Shown piece by piece: positions 58,197 through 64,000 of a stretch of 64,000 nt of DNA (positions are counted from its first letter, which is position 1; every line of letters starts with the position of its first letter). This stretch comes from CALEMW01 sp035447065 (GTDB taxonomy: Bacteria > Krumholzibacteriota > Krumholzibacteriia > LZORAL124-64-63), in contig DAOTGJ010000002.1 of assembly GCA_035447065.1 (NCBI GenBank), positions 1 to 64,000 on the forward strand. Direction: 5' to 3'. The notes beneath the pieces are model-generated. The model saw only the letters and a program-made list of their open reading frames with translations, did not search any database and was not told the DNA's origin. The translations under genes were made by a program, and so were the position numbers.

Positions 58197-60911
58197 TCAG
58201 CGGATGATCACGAACTTCCCGATGAAGTCCTCGAACCGGCCGTCCAGGGGCCGCACGGCGTACAGGTACACGCCGCTGACCACCTGCTGTCCGTTGCGGC
58301 TGACCAGGTTCCAGGAGGCCTCGCCGTAGCCGGCGCTGCCGTCGTGGTCGATGGTCTGCACCAGGTCGCCGTCCAGGCTGTAGATCTCGATGCGGGAGCG
58401 GCAGGCGGGCAGGTTGGCGAACGCGACGTGCCAGCCGGTGGGATCGTCGGCGTTGGGGTGCAGGGCCTGGAACTGCTCCAGGGACGCCAGCGTGGCCGGG
58501 TTGGGGTACACGTAGATGTCGGGGCCGTGAGCGGCCAGATCCGCGGGGGTGTCGGCGTCGGTGCCCGGGCGGGCCACCGCGAAGTTGGTGGAGGGGTCTC
58601 CCTGCAGCCCCGGCCCCGTGATCTCGAGCTGCGTCCCCGTGTCCAGCACGCCGTGGTCCGCGGCCGTCACCGCGTAGAAGTAGAGGAAGCCGTTGGCCAC
58701 GCCCTCGTCCACGAACTCGTAGAAGCCCTTGCCCCGCTTGTCGCGGGCGGGATCCGCGGGGTCCTCCCAGGGCGTGGCCCAATAGAACGTGTCCAGGACG
58801 GCGGGCACGCCCTCCCAGGGAGCCAGGGGTTCCAGCCCGGGACGCAGGCGCCCGTCGCCGTCGCGCAGCGTGGGCAGGCGCTCCAGGCCGGCCACGGCCC
58901 CCGAGGCCAGCACCTGGGTCATGGCGTCGAGCAGTCCGTCGTGGCGCGGATCGTCCAGGCACACGGGCCGGTAGGCGATGGGCTCCAGGCCCGTGTTGTG
59001 GCCCAGGGGAATGGTGTCCAGGGGCACGCCGTCCGTGTAGTCCAGGCCGTACACGTAGCGGTTGATCAGGTCGTACTCCCCCAGCAGGGCCCAGAGGCGC
59101 GACGGCGGGCCGGTGGACTCGTCGCTGCCGGCGGGACGGTCCCAGCCCTCGGCGCGCCATACGCGGTAGGCCTCGAAGTCCTGGAAGCCCTCCACCAGGT
59201 CCGGGGCGTGCTCGGGGTCGTCGTTCCAGTAGATGTGCACGGCGCGGTCGCGTGGCCAGAGGCGCAGGGCCGGCGGCGCCGGCGGCGCTTCGGTGACCCA
59301 GCGCACCACGCTCTCGCGCCCGCCCACGCCCGTGCAGCCGGCGCGCTGGCTCACGGTCAGCCGCCAGTCCGCGCAGTTCCAGATGCGGGCGAAGTTGCCC
59401 GTGGTGCAGGGGCCGCCGTTGATCTCCTCGCACTCGTAGCAGGCGTCGGTGTTCACGTAGATGCAGTGCCGGTTGCCGGGGAAGAGGCTCAGGTCGCCGG
59501 CCGTCATGGGATCGATCATCCAGTCGGGCACGCAGGCGGCGCCGAAGAAGTCCGGATCCTGGCCCGAGAAGGGCGACACCCCGAACTGGCTGACGGTCAG
59601 GCCGAAGTCCTCGATGCACATGAGGGTCTCGCGGCCGTAGCGCCCGGTGTTCGCGTTGTGGTCCAGGTCGTACCAGGCGCCCTCCCACACCTGCTGGGCG
59701 TTGGCGCAGGTCTCCAGCAGGCCTTCCAAGCCGTTCCCGCAGGCCAGGACCACCTCCACCGTGACCGTGCGGCCGGGGTTGAGCGTGCCGTAGGAGCCGT
59801 TGGTCACCAGCATGCGGTAGTCGGCCTCGAAGCGGGGCCGGATGTCGGCGTCGCTGCGGGTGCGGCTCATCTCCTCGTAGCGCTCGGCGTCGTTGGTGGG
59901 ATCGCCGCCCAGGGCGTAGGGCTGCTCGCCGGAGTAGTACTGCACGTTGGCGATGCGGTGGTTGGTGGCGCTGGGCCCCAGGAACATCACGCCGAAGTAG
60001 CTGGGCACGGGATCGGTGGCGCCGCCGTCATGCATGTATGCCACGTCCACGGACTCGAAGAGGCCGTTGGCGGCGCGGGTGAAGCCGCGGTAGCGGGCGG
60101 CCAGGTCGTCGAAGGCGGCGTCCGTGCGGTCGCGGCGGCCGATGTCCGGATCCGCGAACAGCCCCACGCGCAGCCCGGCGATGGGCCCCGACCCCGCGTT
60201 GGTGATGTCGTAGCGGATGATCACGAAGTCGTCGATCTCATCCAGCTCCCAGGCGTAGGCCGTCTGCACGATCTCCAGGCCCAGGGGCTCGTGGTCCGGA
60301 TACTCCTCCAGCGACAGCGGCGTGTCGTCGCGCATGGTGCAGACCAGCATCTGGGTGCCGAGCTGGGCGAAGTCCTCGTCCACGCGGCCGTCGCCGTCGT
60401 CGTCGAAGCCGTTGAGGGGGTCCTCGTCCACGCGGCCGTCGCCGTCGTCGTCGCCGCCGTTCTCGAAGACGCGGGCGCCGCCCCGCTGGGAGTCGGCGAA
60501 GGGCTTCACCCGGTAGCCGTAGCGGCTCTCGTAGACGGTGTACTCGGGGCCCGGAGGCGGCCGCAGCTCGCGCTGGAACTGGCCCGTGGACACGTGATAC
60601 TCGCCGTTCTGGTAACCGCCCACCCACAGCCCCGCCGCGAAGAGGTGCTCCACGCCGGAGCCGCTGGGCCACTGGGCGGACGGAGCGTCGGAGTAGGACG
60701 TGGTCACCGAGTAGCGCGAGCCGATGAGGCCGTGGTTGGACACGTGGACCTGCAGCTCGCCCACGGTCAGCACGCTGGAGCCGTCGGTGACGTGGAGCTT
60801 GGCGGCCCCGGCGGAGGCGGTGTCCGCCGGCGTGGGCGCCTGGTAGGCGGCGGCGTCGGACGCCGCTGCGAGCAGCGCCAGGCCCAGGACCATGGTGATG
60901 AGCGCCTTCAT
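58197..60911 (-). CDS. Large exported protein with calcium-loop motifs and FlgD-like C-terminus (tandem paralogue A)
   Basis: A 904-residue exported protein with signal peptide (MKALITMVLGLALLAAASDA). It is collinear with paralogue B and shares most segments: HVSNHGLIGSRYS, SGVEHLFAAGLWVGG, two Asp-rich loops at about 154-181 (GDDDGDGRVDEDPLNG then DDDGDGRVDEDF), the cysteine block, YPNPATLAS and a FlgD-like end KFVIIR. It starts 38 bases after the Xaa-Pro peptidase and is followed by paralogue B 90 bases later. Tandem duplication is the simplest origin. Confidence 0.85.
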   Translation of the reverse strand: MKALITMVLGLALLAAASDAAAYQAPTPADTASAGAAKLHVTDGSSVLTVGELQVHVSNHGLIGSRYSVTTSYSDAPSAQWPSGSGVEHLFAAGLWVGGYQNGEYHVSTGQFQRELRPPPGPEYTVYESRYGYRVKPFADSQRGGARVFENGGDDDGDGRVDEDPLNGFDDDGDGRVDEDFAQLGTQMLVCTMRDDTPLSLEEYPDHEPLGLEIVQTAYAWELDEIDDFVIIRYDITNAGSGPIAGLRVGLFADPDIGRRDRTDAAFDDLAARYRGFTRAANGLFESVDVAYMHDGGATDPVPSYFGVMFLGPSATNHRIANVQYYSGEQPYALGGDPTNDAERYEEMSRTRSDADIRPRFEADYRMLVTNGSYGTLNPGRTVTVEVVLACGNGLEGLLETCANAQQVWEGAWYDLDHNANTGRYGRETLMCIEDFGLTVSQFGVSPFSGQDPDFFGAACVPDWMIDPMTAGDLSLFPGNRHCIYVNTDACYECEEINGGPCTTGNFARIWNCADWRLTVSQRAGCTGVGGRESVVRWVTEAPPAPPALRLWPRDRAVHIYWNDDPEHAPDLVEGFQDFEAYRVWRAEGWDRPAGSDESTGPPSRLWALLGEYDLINRYVYGLDYTDGVPLDTIPLGHNTGLEPIAYRPVCLDDPRHDGLLDAMTQVLASGAVAGLERLPTLRDGDGRLRPGLEPLAPWEGVPAVLDTFYWATPWEDPADPARDKRGKGFYEFVDEGVANGFLYFYAVTAADHGVLDTGTQLEITGPGLQGDPSTNFAVARPGTDADTPADLAAHGPDIYVYPNPATLASLEQFQALHPNADDPTGWHVAFANLPACRSRIEIYSLDGDLVQTIDHDGSAGYGEASWNLVSRNGQQVVSGVYLYAVRPLDGRFEDFIGKFVIIR

Positions 60912-60949
60912 GGGAACGAGCTCTCTTCCGACGCGCCGGCGCGGGGGCT

Positions 60950-62335
60950 TCAGTCCTCCGCCGACATCAGCACCTCGATGTCGTCGGGGGTCTTGGGGAT
61001 GGGGGTGCCCAGCACGCGGCGGCCGTCCTCGGTGACCAGCACGTCGTCCTCGATGCGGATGCCGCCGAAGCCGGCGAAGCCTTCCAGCCGGTCGTAGCGG
61101 ATGAAGTCCCGGCAGGTCCCCGCCGCGCGCCAGCGCTCCATGAGCGCCGGGATGAAGTACACGCCCGGCTCGATGGTGACGGCGAAGCCCGGCCGCAGGG
61201 TCTTGGCCAGGCGCAGGAAGCCCAGGCCGAACTGGCCGGAGCGGGCGACGCCGGGGTCGTAGCCCACGGCGTCGCCCAGATCCTCCATGTCGTGCACGTC
61301 CAGGCCGATCATGTGGCCGATGCCGTGAGGGAAGAACAGGGCGTGGGCGCCGGCCGCCACGGCCTCGTCCACGTCGCCCTGCATGAGCCCCAGGTCCTTC
61401 AGGCCCGACGCCGTGGCGCGGGCCGCGGCCAGATGCACCTGCAGGTTGGTGGCGCCCGGCGCCACAGCCTCGATGGCCGCGCGCTGGGCCTCCAGCACCA
61501 CCTCGTACACGTCGCGCTGCTTGCGCGTGAAGACGCCGCCCACGGGCAGGGTGCGCGTGATGTCGGAGCAGTAGTGCCCGGGCGACTCCACGCCGCTGTC
61601 GATGAGCAGCAGGTCGCCGTCCTTGAGCAGGTTGCCGTAGCCGTGGTTGTGCAGAACCTCGCCGTGCACCGTGACGATGGGCGGGAAGGAGAAGGACAGG
61701 CCCTCCATGAGCGCCACGCCGGCGATCATGCCCATGATGCGCGACTCCTGCAGCCCCGCCCGCGCCACCTGCATGGCCGTGCGGTACATGAGCGCGCTGC
61801 AGCCGATGGCGTACTCCATCTCCGCCACCTCGGCGTCGGTCTTCACCTCGCGCTGGGCCACCACCGCCGCGGTCAGCGCCGCCGACGCGCCGGGCGCCAC
61901 CTCGGCCGCCCGCACGCCGAGCCAGTCGGCCAGCTTGCGGCGGTTGGCCTCGCGGTAGGGGGGCAGGTAGTGGACCGTCACGCCCTGCCTGGCGGCCTCG
62001 GCCAGGATCCCCGGCAGGTCGGCCAGGGGGCGGTGGTCGGCCATGCCGGCCTGCGCCGCGAAGTCGCCCAGGGTGGGGTGCGGCCCGAACCAGACCACGT
62101 CGTCCGGGTGTTCGGGAGCGCCGAAGAGGATCTCGCGCCCTTCGGGCAGCAGCAGCGCCGCCATGCCGGGGTGGTCCGTGCCCACGTAGTAGAGGAAGTG
62201 GGAATCCTGGCGGAACGGATAGGGGTTGTCCGCGTAGTTGCGCGGCGCCTCGTCGTTGCCGGGCAGCAGGATGATCCCGTCGGCGACGGCCTCGCGCAAC
62301 GCGGCGCGGCGGCCCTTCCAGGTGGCGGTCTGCAT
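60950..62335 (-). CDS. Xaa-Pro aminopeptidase family metallopeptidase (M24B)
   Basis: A 461-residue cytoplasmic peptidase. The N-terminal creatinase-like domain has RNYADNPYPFRQDSHFLY, the catalytic M24 domain has metal ligands in LLIDSGVE, HYCSDITRTLP, HGIGHMIGLDVHD, TIEPGVYF and GGIRIEDDVLV. It releases N-terminal residues next to proline. The start at the ATG at 62335 is preferred because of the GAAGGAAG just upstream. It is the first gene of an operon with the tandem paralogues. Confidence 0.94.
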   Translation of the reverse strand: MQTATWKGRRAALREAVADGIILLPGNDEAPRNYADNPYPFRQDSHFLYYVGTDHPGMAALLLPEGREILFGAPEHPDDVVWFGPHPTLGDFAAQAGMADHRPLADLPGILAEAARQGVTVHYLPPYREANRRKLADWLGVRAAEVAPGASAALTAAVVAQREVKTDAEVAEMEYAIGCSALMYRTAMQVARAGLQESRIMGMIAGVALMEGLSFSFPPIVTVHGEVLHNHGYGNLLKDGDLLLIDSGVESPGHYCSDITRTLPVGGVFTRKQRDVYEVVLEAQRAAIEAVAPGATNLQVHLAAARATASGLKDLGLMQGDVDEAVAAGAHALFFPHGIGHMIGLDVHDMEDLGDAVGYDPGVARSGQFGLGFLRLAKTLRPGFAVTIEPGVYFIPALMERWRAAGTCRDFIRYDRLEGFAGFGGIRIEDDVLVTEDGRRVLGTPIPKTPDDIEVLMSAED

Positions 62336-62371
62336 GGGGCTTCCTTCGGTCGAGGTTGGGGTCGACCCATT

Positions 62372-62377
62372 ATCATA
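62372..62377 (-). promoter_or_regulatory. -10 element of the Xaa-Pro peptidase operon
   Basis: TATGAT on the minus strand, within TATGATAAT, matches the -10 consensus at five of six positions, 37 bases before the ATG. It is just downstream of the terminator of the CBM20-like protein gene. Confidence 0.45.
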
Positions 62378-62416
62378 GGGTTCCGGCCCCCAGGAGGCCA
62401 GTCCGGGCACGGAAAA

Positions 62417-62441
62417 GCCGCCCCTCCTACGGAGGGACGGC
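62417..62441 (-). terminator. Terminator after the CBM20-like exported protein gene
   Basis: An 11-bp stem with one mismatch and a 3-base loop lies 27 bases after the stop. On the minus strand it is followed by TTTTCC. Confidence 0.8.
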
Positions 62442-62468
62442 CTTCCGGTTGCGTCGGGATGACGACTT

Positions 62469-63614
62469 CTAGCGGTACTGGGCCTTCAGCGAGCTGAAGC
62501 TGCTGTCCTCGTTGCCCACCGGCGCGCACTGGCCGGCGCCGCCTTCCCAGGTGTGGGTCAGCGTGGTGGCCGCCGCGGTCATGTCGTCCACGGTGAACAG
62601 GTGGTTGCTGCCGCCCTCCCAGGTGGCGCAGTCGTCCTTCTTGGCCTTGTACTCGATGCTGATCGGGTACGGCGAGCCGGCCGGGAAGATCACGCAGGCC
62701 TGGTACAGGCCCGGGCCCACCATCTCGGCGGGGATGCCGGCGCCCCAGCTGTCCAGCTGGGCGATGTTGCCCACGATGCACACGCCGCCGGTGTTGTCCA
62801 CGCCGTCCAGGCAGACCTGGAAGCACACTTCCTTGTCCTCGGACAGCACGTCGCCCTGGCCGCAGCCCAGGGGCAGGTTGTTCCAGCTGTCGTACGCCAG
62901 GACCACGGTGGTGGAACCGTCGGTGGGCAGGGTCACCATGCGGTTGCCCACGCTCTCCCAGCTCGCGCAGCCGTCCTTCTTGTACTTGTACTCGAAGGAG
63001 GGGTTGCTGCCGGCGGGGAAGGTCACGGTCAAGGCGTAGGCGTCGCCGCCCATGGCGGTCATGTTCACGCCGGTGCCCCAGGAGCCGATCTCCGGCGCGC
63101 TGCCGATGACGCAGGGCACGTCGCTGGTGGCCTCGCCGCTCATGCAGAGGCTGAAGCTCACGTCCACGTCCACGGGAAGCACGTCGATGACGTTGTAGGT
63201 CTGGGGCGCCGCGTTGCCGGCCTGGTCGCCGATGGCGTCGTACCAGGTGTCGTCGGTCAGGTCATGCACCTTGAACTGGATGGTCACCGACGTGGCGCCC
63301 ACCAGCAGGGGCTGGGGGATCTGCACGGTGTACTCGTCGTTGGCGCCGTTGTCGCCCAGGAAGGCGCAGACCGTGTTGGGCTCGGTGGCGCCGTTGCTGC
63401 TGACCATGTCGCAGAACACCTCGATGTCCGCGCCCTGGCCGGGCAGGTCGGTCACGCCGGACTTCCAGACCTGGACGTAGCAGTCCACCGGGCCCGTGGG
63501 CACGACGTTGCTGCCGCTGTTGGGCCAGACGTTGCCGGCCCAGCCGATGGCGGCCGAAGCCACGCCGGCCAGAGCGAGGCTGAGCACGGCGGTGGTCAGG
63601 ATCAGTTTCTTCAT
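62469..63614 (-). CDS. Exported protein with two CBM20-like starch-binding-type modules
   Basis: A 381-residue exported protein with signal peptide (MKKLILTTAVLSLALAGVASA). After a beta domain (about 22-145) come two repeats of CBM20 type (about 150-250 and 260-360). Each shows the IGSAPEIGSWG/VGNIAQLDSWG start, a middle strand F-P-A-G-S and a YKYKKDG/YKAKKDD segment with CASWE/CATWE. Each repeat also has matching cysteines, so a disulphide is likely. The C-terminus (SSFSSLKAQYR) is short and has no FlgD domain. It may bind starch-like glycans outside the cell; the ligand residues were not checked. Single-gene unit. Confidence 0.8.
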   Translation of the reverse strand: MKKLILTTAVLSLALAGVASAAIGWAGNVWPNSGSNVVPTGPVDCYVQVWKSGVTDLPGQGADIEVFCDMVSSNGATEPNTVCAFLGDNGANDEYTVQIPQPLLVGATSVTIQFKVHDLTDDTWYDAIGDQAGNAAPQTYNVIDVLPVDVDVSFSLCMSGEATSDVPCVIGSAPEIGSWGTGVNMTAMGGDAYALTVTFPAGSNPSFEYKYKKDGCASWESVGNRMVTLPTDGSTTVVLAYDSWNNLPLGCGQGDVLSEDKEVCFQVCLDGVDNTGGVCIVGNIAQLDSWGAGIPAEMVGPGLYQACVIFPAGSPYPISIEYKAKKDDCATWEGGSNHLFTVDDMTAAATTLTHTWEGGAGQCAPVGNEDSSFSSLKAQYR

Positions 63615-63707
63615 GGTCCCCTCCAGATGGTGGTTCCGAGGTGCGGATGACGAACACGCTCCGGGCGAAGACGTGGGCCCCGCAGCGTTGACCTTAGAAT
63701 TTGTATG

Positions 63708-63716
63708 ATTCTAGCA
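63708..63716 (-). promoter_or_regulatory. Extended -10 promoter of the CBM20-like protein gene
   Basis: TGCTAGAAT on the minus strand has the same form as TGGTAGAAT at the CHAT operon. It lies 94 bases upstream of the ATG, in the AT-rich spacer shared with the MarR-type gene. Confidence 0.5.
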
Positions 63717-63783
63717 CAAATGCCATGAGAATTGAGGAGGAAACCGGGAGAGCACGCGGGACGATGCTTGAAAAACGATTCGA

Positions 63784-63825
63784 TTGACGAAACAATGATT
63801 GATGAGACAATCATTGCCTCGTCAA
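63784..63825. promoter_or_regulatory. 42-bp interrupted dyad upstream of the MarR-type gene (likely operator)
   Basis: TTGACGA (63784-63790) pairs with TCGTCAA (63819-63825), and CAATGATTG (63793-63801) with CAATCATTG (63808-63816); both pairs share one centre. Its end lies 18 bases before the ATG. MarR-family regulators usually bind such dyads over their own promoter, which is the likely role. It might also form an RNA hairpin. Confidence 0.7.
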
Positions 63826-63843
63826 CAATATTGGAGAACCACG

Positions 63844-64000
63844 ATGTACGACGTCGAACGCCACCGCCCCCTCGCCGACCAGCTCGGCTTCTGGGTCGTC
63901 CGCTTGGCCCAGGCCGTGAAGGCCGACCACGCCCAGCACCTCAACGCTTACGGCGTCAACCTCAACCAGTACTGGACCTTGCGGGTGATCCGGCAGCGGG
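63844..64000 (+). CDS. MarR-type transcriptional regulator, N-terminal part (runs off the window)
   Basis: The first 52 residues of a protein begin at the ATG at 63844, preceded by TTGGAG. The segment LGFWVVRLAQAVKADHAQHL, then NLNQYWTLRVI, matches the first helices of MarR-family regulators. The winged helix is beyond the edge. The dyad just upstream supports a self-regulating gene. Confidence 0.65.
   Translation, partial: MYDVERHRPLADQLGFWVVRLAQAVKADHAQHLNAYGVNLNQYWTLRVIRQR

Noticed and set aside
1..64000. CRISPR arrays, tRNA and rRNA genes, integrase or prophage modules
   Set aside because: None found on reading both strands; apart from the edge transposase there is no mobile-element gene.

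Overview
The window is GC-rich bacterial DNA, almost fully coding (no gene-free stretch over 300 bases), with one 100-base N gap (21783-21882), so it is a scaffolded, probably metagenome-assembled, sequence. Outer-membrane features (TonB-dependent receptor, PorV-like protein, OmpA lipoprotein, lipobox proteins) and several large exported proteins with a C-terminal FlgD-like/sorting-type beta domain point to a diderm of the FCB-related candidate phyla (Krumholzibacteriota/Eisenbacteria-like). That placement is inference; no rRNA or tRNA gene was found.

Layout. 1-339: 5' part of a transposase gene running off the left edge. 407-5638: a 1743-residue modular exported protein. 5863-12586: GNAT acetyltransferase, DEAD-box helicase, a rho/cyclophilin/small protein/SUI1 operon, PilZ protein, small secreted protein, then an operon of secreted TPR-CHAT protease, ECF sigma factor and membrane anti-sigma factor (11352-14990). 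15107-18355: citrate lyase genes (CitD-CitE fusion, C_GCAxxG_C_C protein, CitF). 18506-30521: a chemotaxis island with two haem-motif receptors, three CheX-like phosphatases, two CheY, CheA, CheW, CheR, CheD, CheB and an HDOD protein. Three transcription units there start at near-identical sigma-28-type promoters (TCAA-N15-GCCGAT).

30700-50288 is a 14-gene unidirectional run, many stop/start codons overlapping, from a TTGACA promoter near 50400 to a hairpin terminator at 30660. It encodes an exported-protein/TonB receptor/PorV/lipoprotein module, purine salvage (deoxynucleoside kinase, adenosine deaminase-like, purine nucleoside phosphorylase), triose-phosphate isomerase and peptidases (YugP-like, M16, M1, PepD). 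50510-64000 holds pabB, a beta-propeller protein, a lipoprotein with a SUMF1 fold split by an inserted domain, two tandem 900-residue paralogues with calcium-loop motifs, a Xaa-Pro peptidase, a CBM20-like exported protein and the start of a MarR-type regulator gene preceded by a 42-bp dyad.

The most system-like pieces are the CHAT/ECF/anti-sigma operon (possible protease-gated sigma switch), the haem-sensor chemotaxis regulon with its own promoter class, and the exported-protein/TonB/PorV module whose lead protein shares a family with the tandem paralogues.
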